Below are positions 25,400 to 37,180 of a stretch of 64,000 bases of DNA, one piece after another. Position 1 is the stretch's first letter, and each line of letters starts with the position of its first letter. Where the stretch lies: assembly GCF_009870125.1 (NCBI RefSeq), contig NC_046680.1, positions 22,897,501 through 22,961,500 of the forward strand, given 5' to 3'. The position numbers and the translations under genes were made by a program. Below the pieces are notes generated by a model. That model was not told the DNA's origin. It ran no database searches and saw only the letters and a program-made list of their open reading frames with translations. Source of the DNA: Drosophila pseudoobscura. Its lineage: Eukaryota; Arthropoda; Insecta; Diptera; Drosophilidae.

Positions 25400-25884
25400 C
25401 TGCAAATACACAAGAATTGTGTGAAAATTAAATTAGAAACTTGTTAGAAATTGCATAGAAATGAGAAAAAATTAAATAGTTTGAAATTGTTGCAATCTTT
25501 GATGAAATGAACACTCAGAATACCAATTATCGTCGATTCCGATTCAATTTTCTGCACCAATTGTGAAACTACGTTGAAATCAAAATTCACAGAATTAATC
25601 GAAGACTTCAAACAACTTTGTACATATGTTGAATTTTCTTCAAGGACCAGCCCATCCCTTGTCAGGTTTTCTGCTCAATCCATTCCTTTGCACTGTTTCT
25701 TATTAAATTCCCTTCCCCTGCAATGTTTTAGGAGTAGGGTGGCCTTTATCAATCTTCTCCTCTCATCGCATTATAACTGCAACAGACAGGACAAAACAGG
25801 GCAGGACCAGGGAAGCTTACCGCAAACGGAACAACGCAACAGCAGCCCTGCCCAAAGTGCAGGTCTATTTATCTGTCCATCTTT

Positions 25885-25886
25885 CC

Positions 25887-25942
<56 letters not shown>
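25885..25942. repeat. (ATCT)n microsatellite
   Basis: About fourteen uninterrupted ATCT units, flanked by imperfect ones. It lies upstream of the - strand FAR and probably in its first intron. Expected to vary in length between individuals. Confidence 0.95.
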
Positions 25943-25943
<1 letters not shown>

Positions 25944-26215
25944 GCTTTCTATCTGTGTATCTATCAAAATGTCATTTAGTCTCGGGAACAGGTTAAATTA
26001 GTAACCGATTGAGGAGAAACCGAGCCGAGGCTGATTGGCAGCCAGAATAATCCGTGCAGAGCTATGACGTCTGCAGATGGGGGGAAATGTGGAAATAATG
26101 ATTTGGCAGGCAGCCCAACGTCAGGCAAAAAGGACATTCAAATGACGTCGAAGGATAATCGTGCACATATACATATGTGGATGAGCCTGGGCACAGCCGT
26201 TGTTGTATAACTCAC

Positions 26216-26384
26216 ACACTGGTCGGTCTCTGTCGAACCGCAATCGAATTTAACGCACAATAGAACTAAATATGCAAAAGCTTCTCCATTCCCAATCGGC
26301 TTAGAAAGCGTACCAGGAGACAGAGACAGAGACCGAGAACGTAACGGAACAGTACGGAACGTATCCGACGCTATCGATGGCACT
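26216..26384 (-). promoter_or_regulatory. Possible nearest promoter and first exon of the - strand FAR gene
   Basis: On the - strand an initiator-like TCAGTG (start at 26384) is followed by 169 bases ending in a donor (CCAGTGT then GTGAGT). That donor could join the acceptor at 25400 to give a compact two-exon leader. A CATCGATAG (DRE-like) lies just inside the start. No TATA box is seen. The call rests on motifs and position. Confidence 0.35.
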
Positions 26385-29300
26385 GACAGTTGGCGAATGC
26401 TCACTCTGCGGCAGGCAACACTTCATTCTATATTAAACGATTTTCACATGAGAGACGAGCCCCGCAGCGTCGAGAGTTGCGACAGCGGCTGCGACCCGCA
26501 TGATCAAGTGCCACTTAAGAGAGTGTTTCACACACGTCACCGACATCTTGGGCCTAAGGTCCCACTCCCACCCATGGGCAGCCACTACTCACCCTGTGGA
26601 TGCCCTACGAATGCCCCCGACATTCAATGAGGAGACTTGTCAATTGACTGGATGGATGAACTTCCTCTTGAGAGGGTAGCGCACTACTCAGCGCAAACCA
26701 AACAAGAGATCGCAGCTCTGTGTTTCTTTGTTTCTGTGTTCCTGTGTCGCTGTCTAGAGTTGTAAAAAATCTAAATGTATCCGTCAACAAGCAATAAGGG
26801 AGGGGTTACAGGTTAAACAATACTAAACGAAATAATTTCCCCTAAAGCTAAAAGGAAATACGATTCACTTTACAGAAAACAAAAACCAACAAAATATTTC
26901 GCTAGAAAGCAAAAAAAAACCAAAACAACAACACCAGCTATGCGAAGTCTAGACCCCCTTCCCCAGGCCAAGCTAAACAGGGAAGGGTCGAACCTTTGAA
27001 CCCCGACCATGCAACCTCTTCAACCTGCCCGTGCAACAGCAGCCGCCTCGCCAATGCGGCGATCCATGTCTGGGGGAATGCTTGATGCCTTGCTAATTGC
27101 TAATCAAATCAATTGCTGGCCAAATATTGATCACAACGAATAACCAGGAACTACGAGTGTGTATTCGCACACATCCGTCGGATACTCGGATACTCGGATT
27201 CGTTGTACAACGTGTGATATTTGACGTCACACGACGAGTCCACAGACCACCCCCCCCCCCCTCCCCTTCCCTTCCAGAAGATGCTCTCGTCTCGAATGTT
27301 GCGTCTCTAAAACGTTTTTTTATTTTATTATTTTCGGGGTTCAAAGCCAGGCCCGCGCGATCCGAATGACTTTCACTTTTTATTTTTCGAATTTTTGTAG
27401 GTTTCTTCCCTTCCGCCCCCTTCCCCACCTTTATCTAAATTCCGCAATACTTTTTTTTTGTTTCTTTCGATTTGGTTTTGTGTATTTAAATTTTTGTACA
27501 TTTTTTCTGCTTTTTTGTCCAACTTTCGTTTTCAATTTTTAAGTTTGTAAAAAGAAAAAAATCTACTTCCACCTATGGAAGATGGAAGGAAATATCTTTT
27601 GGTCATTTGCATGATGGGTTTCTTTCTGACTCGACAAAAAATTGCTTAATGATCTTTCCCTCTGTCTTTCCCTATCTCTTCCTCTCTTTCTATCTAGGAA
27701 ATGTGTTAAGAAATTGGCACATTTGCTGGATCCAATTCGATCCGAGATGTTATCAAATCGTTTGGCTATATTCGCTGTTAAAGCTTGGAAAAAAGCAAAC
27801 TAGTTGGGCCAGCAGCAGCGGAAGCAGCTCTATAATTAAGGTTTTAACGGACGGAGGGACAGAAGAGAGACCGAGGGGAACGGGGAACAACCAAATCAGA
27901 GCGCTCTCATCACGTAACTGTAAACTTATCAATGAAGCTTCTTCTTCTTCGTCTTCTTCAGCGGAAAGACGGGAAACTGGAGTCCACTCCGAACTCCACG
28001 ACTGACTGGTTCCTCTTCATTCTAAAGTGAAATTTCTTGAAAATCAACTTTTTCTCTCTCTCTCTCTTTCGAATCTTTCTTTTCTCTCTCTCTTCCTCTC
28101 TGTGTCTTTCCAAGTGCAACGAAAATTTGCGCGCCACAGAGACCGAGAGGCAAATGAACCTACATATCGAACCATCGCTTTGGCCCCGACCACGCCTCTT
28201 CGAAGCCACTCCGCCCCTCTTTCTCTCTTGGCCCCCTCGCAACCCCTCTTCCCGCTGCCCTGCCTTTCTTGGTGGTTGGCGTGTTAACCAAACATGACGA
28301 CCAAAAAATGTATCTGCGTGTGTGTGCTGTTAAACGGTAAACATTCAACGTGCCTTGACAAGGTGCTTGCACACGGAGCCAGTCGGAGTCGGAGTCGAGT
28401 CGAGTCGAGGCGGTCTTATTGCCCGTGTGTATTGTCTGACCCATTTCCTATAATCGTGTGCCGCATATCATCATCATTATTAACAACGAATTCAACCTCA
28501 TCATCATTATTATCTTCGTCATCTTCGTCATCGTCATCGAATGGGACAACTGTCCCTTGGCGACCGCCTCTATCTCTCGGGTATTACCAATATTACATAT
28601 ACCCTATGCCTTTGCCTGTGCCTTCTCCTGAGCTGAACGTATTACAACTTTCGACCAACGGCATTGAATCTCGACTCTTTCTTGTCTCGTCCCATGGCTA
28701 AAAGACCGACCCGTCTTTAGCGGTCTTTCCTCTTTGAGTTTCCCTATGCCTCTTCTCTGGGTGGTGCCCTCTGATGGTGCTGGTCGCCAGATGTTTCCTC
28801 ATTTGTAGCTTGTTGCTTTCGGATTACAAGTCTTACACTTCATACGAGTACTACCTACACCTATGCCTATATAGGTGTGCACCTACATATACCTCTACCT
28901 ATATCGTATGCTTCCGCATATGCTGACTGCATAAGCGTGTGTGCATAAGAGATGTGGCGATTCTTGGGCGTAGAACATGGGCGAGGTGGAATAAGGTGCA
29001 AGGTGTAAGGTGTTTTCTTGCTTGGTTGTCAACCTGTTTGTTTTAGCAATTTGGAAGCTCATTTCATCTTTCGTTTCGTCTCGTCCCGTTTCGTTTCGTT
29101 TCGAATCGAATTGGATACAAACGAAAGTTCAAATATGCATTTTCACTTTTCAACAATGGGAAGGTAGGCCGAGGCCGCCGAGCTGTACCCTCCTCTCTCA
29201 TTATGTAAACCCCTCAGCAGAGCCAAATTTACGGCGGATGCTGTATACTACAGAGGCACGGCACGGCACGGCACACAGTCGCTCGGATGGCTCTGCTCTG

Positions 29301-31657
29301 CTCATGGCTGCGGCTCATGCTCATAATGGGTCTGTGCCCTCTATTCTATTGAACCTTTGAGTGAGTTTGTGGCATTCAGGCATTCCACTGGCTATCCACT
29401 GCGGTGTCCATCGCCATCGCCATCCTCGACTACATATGTCTGCTCTTACAGTTATCGTAAGTTATCTATGCTTTGTGTGTAATTGAATAAATCTGTAGAG
29501 GGTTGTGGGGCAATCTGATGGATAGAACGGCGCTCCGCCCCTCTGCGCTCCTCTGCACTCTCCGCTCTCCACTGCGATCCCATAATTTGTGTCTTGATTA
29601 ACAAACAAAAGCGATTTCGCAGTTTACAGCATAAAAGTTAAATTTAACTGTGTATAATGGGGGCCCCCTCACCTGATGCCCCCTTCCCTCCCTCCGCAGT
29701 CCGTGCAGTCGGTCGTCAGTCTGTCCCCCATTTGACGTAGTCACCAGATTCAGATTAGCTACCCAATTTAAGCCCTCACTGATCGAGAGAGTGACATGAG
29801 AGTGAGAGATAGGCAGAGTGAGAGAGCTGCCTTTCCAAACATCTCTGGATATTAAATAATTCAGTTTTAGAATATATATTTGTTGTATTTATAGGCCTGC
29901 CTGCCACATGAGCTAAGATCTAAGACTACGGGTGTGTCTACGGGTCCAATTAAGACATTTTTCGAGCTGGGCTCCATCCTGCATGTGCGATTTGTCTAAT
30001 TAAGAGTACTCTTTCTCTTGCGACTAATTTGAATAATCATCAACAATTTTGGAATCGTTGCAATTATAAGATGAAGATTTATTGTCTCAAGATAGCACTC
30101 CTCTCCTTTCCTCTTTGCAAGGTTTCTTCATTGAGATTTATGGACAACAATGTTAAAGGTCAAAGAAAGGGAATTCCTAATCAAAGACTCTTCCGAGGGG
30201 ATAATCTTCATTCTTATAATCTGGCCATTTCAAATTCCAATCGAAAACCTCTCCCAAAACTTGAGTTTACGTCACAGCTTTCGGTGTGCCGCGTGTGCCC
30301 AGTGTATGTGCCCAATAAACAGTCGATCAGAATGCCAAGTGGATAGCCGTCCAGTCGTTGGTTTAATGGCTCCATAACCCATTTCCAGCAGGAACATTAG
30401 CCCAATGGTCGAGTAGAAGTAGAATCCGATCTAGCTCCGATCTAGCGAAATGTACGCGAAAGTGAAAAAGAAATTTCTGTGTGTGTGCTCAGTGTTAATC
30501 AATAATCCAGGCACGTAATCAATAGACGATACACACTCGGCGGTATGTCCCCACAGCAACTGTGCACTGTCCCTCTATATGCAGTTCAAACTATAGGTAC
30601 ATATATAGTGAATATACGTGTAAGTGGATGGGGAGGGGATTCGTACATTTTGGCTGAGCTCAGCGCTTGCTGTCGATGCACTTGCGCATGCGTCTGGCCT
30701 GTCTCTTGCGGCACCACCACAACCATCGCCACCACGACTCTGCTCCACTCCCAAAAAAATGTGGGTCAAGTCAATGTGGGTTCGCAATTATGACACATTG
30801 TACGAGACAGATATTTACCCCATAAAAGCAAAAATCGCTGTAATGATATTTGTAAATGTAAAAATTAAACAAACAATATCTCTCGCTCATTTTTTTTTCG
30901 CTTGGTTTTTGTAGGGTATGCCATAGGGGTTTTTAATCGCGTCTTCTTTCCTTTGCAGGCAGTGCATTTTTGGAAGTCTTTCGATTGGAAACTCTACTAA
31001 AACTCTATGTGTACCAACAATACCTATGTATACCTCTAAGCATTCGGACATCTTTGATTCACTGATTTGTACACATATATTTGTCGCTGTAAATAATAAA
31101 ATGTTCCCCGAACTACTAGGGTATCTAATGTTCGATGCTTTAAAAATAGATTTCATTAATTTTTTTTTTTTGGCTTTTTTTGCAATTCGAGTATTGTTGT
31201 ATCTCTGTATCTTTGTATCCGTGTGTGGCCATGATCCATGTTTATTTATTATGCTTCGTCGTCTTCATCTGCCTTTTGGCTGGCGTTTCGTCTGTGTGCA
31301 AATTTTATTTGTAAATATGCAATGATTAATATTACAAACACCAACAACAAGCAAGCGAGGAGAAGCATTTCGAAAACATTTTCTGACAAAAACTTTCTCG
31401 CACCAACAGCGAAACGAAACAACAACCTCGGACGCAGCCCTCGCCCTCGACTAAACCCTGACTTGAGGATGGGACTTGAATGGTCGGTTGGTGCTGGCTG
31501 GACTTTAGTCCGGCGGCCCAAGTATTATTAGCTCGGTGTGTGGCAGGCAGGCAGGCAGGCGGAGGCATAACGGTTGCATAACCCGTCCCAAATATTTGCG
31601 AGACTGGGCCAGGCCCAGACCCCTACTCTATCCTACCCTACCGAAGCGTGCACTTAC

Positions 31658-31790
31658 TTGTCGGTCAAACAGAGACGCAGACGATAGGTGGCGTTGGTGC
31701 GGCTATAAACGCTGACGAGATTCCGATTTGGATATTGATTGACTTGCTTTTGATTCCAAATCGACCGTACGTATCTAGGTCAATGACACG
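31658..31790 (-). promoter_or_regulatory. Possible distal first exon (- strand)
   Basis: A strong donor (GACAA then GTAAGT on the - strand, exon end at 31658) follows sequence that reads like a fly leader. The upstream border is not fixed; 31790 is approximate. It could be an alternative first exon of the FAR gene at 21.3-24.9 kb, but no transcript is seen. Confidence 0.25.
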
Positions 31791-32166
31791 CGATTGCAAT
31801 TCCTTCGATTTGAGCTATTTTTCGGTTTTGATTTAGATTTATATTTTGGATTTTACCGATTCGTTTCGGGAGCACTTTTAAGGTTGTTAAACAATTTGAT
31901 TGCGAGAACTAGGCACACTAATCAAATCACTTCGACTACTTTTGTTAGTGATTTTTATCAATTTGTTTTCTTTTGGTTTGACACTAGAGGCAGGGCATGG
32001 GCCGATCGTAAAGATACACGCATACACGCATATCTATACGTTTGTATGTATATTTATTTTAGTGGAATATACCTATACAGCTGACACACAAAACGGGGAC
32101 TGAAATTCTGCTTAAGAAATTTCTCCAAATATTTTCACTTTTGCGAGCTGACGCTGCTGCTGTCGG

Positions 32167-32192
32167 CGTTGACGTTGACGTTGACGCTGGGG
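32167..32192. repeat. TGACG hexamer cluster (proximal)
   Basis: GTTGACGTTGACGTTGACG-type tandem hexamers place three TGACG half-sites six bases apart. The same unit recurs 830 bases away. Confidence 0.7.
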
Positions 32193-32948
32193 CTGCGTGA
32201 GTGAGCTGCTCTTCTCTTGACCGCTGCGCCTGCGCAAAGAAATCGAACGATTGCGACTGCGACCGACAGCGACACAACGACACCGACACCGAACCAAAGG
32301 AGGAGACAGAACGATTGAGAGCGAGGGCGACGAGCGACGAGCGAGTGGCGAGGGAGTGAGAGTCGTTGCAAAGGTGTTGGGAGAGCGATAGATAGAAAGA
32401 AGAGAGAGTTCTATGCTCGCTTCGCTACTTCTTCTGCTTCGAGCTGCTTTGTTGTTTTTCTTCTTTCTGTTGTTGTTGCCTTTCTCTGCTTTCTTCTGCG
32501 GACTGCGGTGGGACGCGTGCGCTACCAACGCCGGCTGAATCTGAACTAAACTTAAACGCCAAAGAAGTGAAAGACTTTATGCAGCGACAGCGACGGCAGC
32601 AGAGACGCCGGCGTGAGGTCCAACGCCAGCGCTGAAGCTGGCTTTGGCTGGGCTCGGGCTGGGGTTTTATGGTCGGACACGAAAGGCAGCCAAAGCGCAC
32701 AAAAGAAAGCATCGTGGAGAGGCGGACACGTAAACGGGCTGAGATTGAGATCGGAATGGAGGCAGAGCCAGAGGCAGCGATAGCGACAGCGACCGAGACT
32801 GAGCAGCGACTGAGACAGAGGCAGCGACAGCGACATGCAACAAGCTTTAATTGAAAAAGCCGCAAAGAACAGTTCGTCTGTGGAAAAACATGTCGGGAAA
32901 AAACAACGATGGAAAAGGCAGAGAAAGAAACCCCAATAGGCAGACGGC

Positions 32949-32966
32949 GGCCAGTGGCCACTGGCC
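32949..32966. repeat. Perfect 18-bp palindrome
   Basis: GGCCAGTGGCCACTGGCC equals its own reverse complement over all 18 bases. It lies 25 bases from the TGACG array that follows. It may be a paired protein site or only a cruciform-capable sequence. Confidence 0.9.
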
Positions 32967-32990
32967 AGGCACTGACATTGACCACCTCGC

Positions 32991-33029
32991 GATGACGATG
33001 ACGATGACGATGACGTTGACGTTGACGCC
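32991..33029. repeat. (GATGAC/GTTGAC)n hexamer array with TGACG half-sites
   Basis: Four GATGAC units run into GTTGACG units, giving six TGACG half-sites at a strict six-base period. TGACG is the half-site of CREB/ATF-type bZIP factors. Confidence 0.85.
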
Positions 33030-36000
33030 GGCGCTGGGTTGAGCAGACGCTGACGCAGACGGAGACGTTGCCAGCACCGCAAAAGAGGTCAAAGTACACG
33101 CATGAGCTTCAACAGTATCAGGTATCGCAGCGGGTGCGTGTGTGCGTGTATCGTGCGTGTGTCGTCCGTGGCTTTGTGTGCATGCATAATCTTACACTTA
33201 TCCCACAGCTGGAGAGAGACATTGCAAACAACAACAGAAATAAGAGCGGCAGAAGAAGCAGCAGCAGCAAATGAGCCAACAAATTGATGGCCTGCCAAAA
33301 GAGCCCCAGAAAGAGATGTTGTGCCTAAAAAAAGTAATGCGAAGTGTACGGGAATGGGGCGTGGATGAGGGAAGGGCAGGTTGCCACGATAATCTATAAT
33401 CTATATACATAATCTATACCCATCCCTAAATGAGTGAGGTAACAAAAAATTTTCGAGTTATTTTAAGTAAATGATTATACCTAAGAAAATGCTATGCACA
33501 AATTAAGTAATTAAAGATTTCACTCGGATTTTAGCAAATCAAATCAATAATATCATTTTCCTTTGAAAGTCTAAGAACTATATGATTGATTCAGAAACCA
33601 TAAACGAAAAATTGCACTTAAGATAGAAACAGATAAAATATAATTAAGTAATAGCAAACAGAAAAAGTGACAAACAAATAAAAGGAAAAATAACAATATT
33701 TTCCATTTACAATATTCATAGATATGTATGTATATGTGGACGCCACAGAGTATCGTCCTTTGTGTGGGCAACATTTATAAATACACTTGTAAAAGTGTAA
33801 TATTACAGGAGTCTGGATACAAAATTTATTAGCTTGTTAATTCCCAACTGAAAGATCAATAAAATTTCGACGTGTATATGTAAAAGCACTCGACCCATAA
33901 CTTATTGGTCTTATACATATATGAATTTGCGATGGTAGCTACCGATTATCACCAAGTCGTGGCATACCACTAACTCTAAGTAAACAATGAACAATGAAGC
34001 ACGTGGTAGCTAAGGGAAAACCGGTTGCAGTATATGTACATATGTACATATGTATGTACATATATGATCAAACAATGAATTTATATAATGTTTGAAAGCA
34101 TCATCAGTCTGTGACACGTGATTACTCTATGGAATGTTTATCGGATGTGGTTATCGATCAATCTATCAGTTTTGAAAGGCCCTTGAAAATTATATGAAAT
34201 GGAGGTATTGGATAGCTGACCGAAACCATCAGAGAAGCAAATAATAATCGACTGCTGCACTTTAGCAATTGTATTGTCCCACAAGCATAAGACGTGCACA
34301 AACATGCACATGCTCGTATCTAAGTGCAACAACAACAAGCAACAACAATTCACTTATGGGAACCAAAGAGCATGAGGCATGAGGGGTATGTACATATAAT
34401 GGCACTTTCCGGACATCTGCCAAGCAAACAACCCACAGAAATTACTTTAAAAAGAATCACAAATACTGACATGCCCCACACCCACAAAAAACACCAGCCC
34501 CCTCAAGGGCACGGCACATGACAAAAGCTCCACTTCTTTGGCTCCCCCTCTTTGTGGGTTGGTTTTGGGGTGTGGCCTGTGGATCTTGGCTAATCCCCGA
34601 ACTATCTGTCTGCCACGTGCCCCAACACGAAACTTGCTAATTGACACCCGTCAATATTTGAGTTTTTAATTGATTTTGCATTCATCACGTTAGAAGAGTA
34701 GAGCCACTCGCACTGCCTCCAGCCTCCCCCGAAAAGCGGAAACTGCCGAATGGATCGAAGAGTCAGCCAAGCGTGTCGCTCTTGGCCATGTTTGTCCGGT
34801 CCATTGTGGCAGCCCTTTTTACACACAGCAGAGCCCCAATATAAATGGTTCTCTAACTTTGCGGTGGGGGGAGGGAATGAAATGGGTGGTTGGCTGTGGG
34901 GTGGTAAAACCGTTTGCCTACTTTCAGGCGGCGCACATGAATTCCAATATCAACCAGACCGGTTGTGGGAAATGTGGCTTAGAGGAGCGGCACAGGCTTG
35001 GGTACTATCACTCACACGCTCCCGGGGGGAAATCTTTCAGCACTTTGATAACATATTTGATAAGGAGGTGGTCTAATGGATACTCTGCTTCCATGGCCAT
35101 CCCTCAAAAAGTTCTTCATATTGTTTTTTAATTACACAAAGTTACGGCATTAGATGGCGCCCTGTTGACAGCAGGCCCTGTCCCCATTCTCGTTCTCGTC
35201 CTCGACTGGTAAATGGCAAACACTCATCCAACATTCACACATATCCCCAACCACCATCACCATTACCATCCGCAGTTCTCCCAGAGAGCTAGGAGGCAAC
35301 AAAACGAGGAGGAAAATGACATAATGCACTTGAAATGTTATCGCCTTGATGTCGAGTGCAATCATAGCACTACACACACCCACACGCTGGCTCACACGGG
35401 GAAATCCCCCGATAAAGTATCTATAGTAACACAAATAAGTTCCAAGTTTGCCAAAGCTCCATTCATCTTGGGGCTCACTTTCAGGCTACTGCTGCCTGTC
35501 CCCGTCCCCGTTCCTGTCCCCTACCCCAGGCACACGGCGCCCTGGCCCAAATTTTCGCCATTTTCCGGGCGGGCTGCGGCTGAGGCTGCGACTGCGACTG
35601 CGGCTCGACCGACCACTACTCACTCATCATTTTTTATGCAATAGACACGAGGCGGAGGGGGTCCCAAAGCTCACTTCCTTGGGTTGTTCGAGGCCGATAT
35701 TTCGTATAATTTTTCACGCATTTTGGCAAACATTTTAAATCAGCAAAAATGTGATTGTATTTTATGAATTTTCGGGAAACTATGGCTGACAGATACTGGT
35801 GGAAATGTTTTTTGTGACCAACTCGCGTCGACCGCCTTGAAAATCAATTGGAAAATGCCTGATTCAGTTCTTTTTTTGCGCTTCTGCTCCCCAAGATTAT
35901 TCACGCGCCTGCTCTCACCCAGAGAGAGAGAGAGAGAAAAAAAAGAGTAGATGGTGGAGAGTGTGCCAGAGAGACAATGCCAAAAGAGAGCAGGGTTCCT

Positions 36001-36990
36001 GCTCTTTGCTACTACCTTTTCTACTACCTTTTTTCTGGGATTGGCTTGGGATCTGCCGGCTTTTCGTTGCCGTGCCGCAAGGGTTGCTGGGTTGCTGGCT
36101 GGCTGCTTATATAATGAGCGTCCAGCTGACTCAGCTGATGGAAGAGCGGACGATAAGATAAGTTCTTATCAGCTGGCTTATCACCATAAAACTCCCCATT
36201 TGGATCACCGAAAATTGATTTACTTCTGGCGTTTGTTTTTTTTTTCCATTCAAAAATAATTCAAAATTTCGTGCAGCATAATTTCAGGCCGCTTTCGCGC
36301 AAGCACGACCACACTGCTGCTCTGCTCTCTCTCCCGTTTGATGTACAGACCAGACCGTACTCTGCCTCTCTCTCTCTGGCTCTCTCGCGAAAAGCTTAGC
36401 TTCTCGCTAGCGGAAGCGTGAAACGGATATTTCAGATTTTCTGCTACATTTTTTACAACCGCCGTCGTCGCTGTCGCTTCTGTCGCCAGCGTTTCCAATA
36501 GCGATATTCTCCGGATGAGATAATAAACCCAGCGACATACATTCTCCACTCGATAGATTGGAGGAGGCGGAGGAGACACGGCACAGGCTGCAGCAGGGGC
36601 AGCTGACGAGAGGGGTCTATAAATAAATGTTCGCTCAAAATGAACAAAAATAATACATGCTCAAACAGGGCAAAAATTATGCTAAAAATATCACCAACAA
36701 AAAAAATTATGAGCGCACATATGTAAGTTACAACAAGGGGGGTGTGCGCCGTCTGGCCCCTCGAGTCATGGGCGTGTACATACCGGCACAAAATAAATGT
36801 GAGGTTGGAAGCGATGCTCCTGGATGGATGCTGCTACTCCGACGACGATTTGAACTGAGGATGAGCCGTGCTGTCGAGAGGGCGGGAGGGACAGCGAGGT
36901 TTTGGGGCAGTTGTAATCACAGCACTTTTTCTTTCTTCTCTGGTTGTGGGTTGTTGTTGTTGTTGCTAAACACTCGTTTGAGACACTCAC

Positions 36991-37180
36991 AGACACTGCT
37001 TGGGGTGCACTTCTAGGAGTCGCGTGGGCGGTTACGTTCACCCACTTTTGACTGTTTTTTGACGTTGTTTGTGCGGTTAGTTCTTCGCGCTTTCAAGGGC
37101 AGAGGGGCAGGGGCAGAGGCAGAGGCAGAGAGCAGCACAGCTCGGAAGGCGACTAGCGACTGTCGGCTGACGAGGAGCAA
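36991..37180 (-). promoter_or_regulatory. Possible far-upstream first exon (- strand)
   Basis: On the - strand, sequence resembling a fly leader (A-rich, with AACAGTCAAAAG and GTGAACG) ends in a donor (AGTGTCT then GTGAGT, exon end at 36991). Flanking DNA from 37220 to 37330 is GA/CT-rich, as at many fly promoters. The start near 37180 is approximate. It could serve the - strand FAR gene 12 kb downstream. Confidence 0.28.

Larger units (their letters stand above)
26385..36985. other. Large non-coding stretch upstream of the - strand FAR gene
   Basis: No coding gene can be supported. The content is poly-T and poly-C runs (27250-27262), CT-rich tracts (28050-28110), GC-poor DNA and simple repeats such as GCACG (29257-29275) and GCAG (31543-31560). 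A possible - strand first exon ends at 31658 (next entry), and repeat-rich, TGACG-rich DNA occupies 32.1-33.1 kb. The long open frames at 32.1-33.1 kb follow from the tandem hexamers rather than from codons under selection. Most likely introns and enhancers of the FAR gene or its neighbours. Confidence 0.45.

Noticed and set aside
29670..29705. Acceptor-like CCTCCCTCCGCAG on the + strand and donor-like site on the - strand
   Set aside because: No open frame or partner exon on either side; treated as chance pyrimidine-rich sequence.
32425..33099. 224-residue frame on the - strand
   Set aside because: Arg/His, Ser and Cys-rich text produced by tandem hexamers; the overlapping frames are also open, as expected for hexamer repeats.
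35213..35644. 143-residue + strand frame
   Set aside because: Low complexity (His, Pro, Val repeats), no splice or context support.
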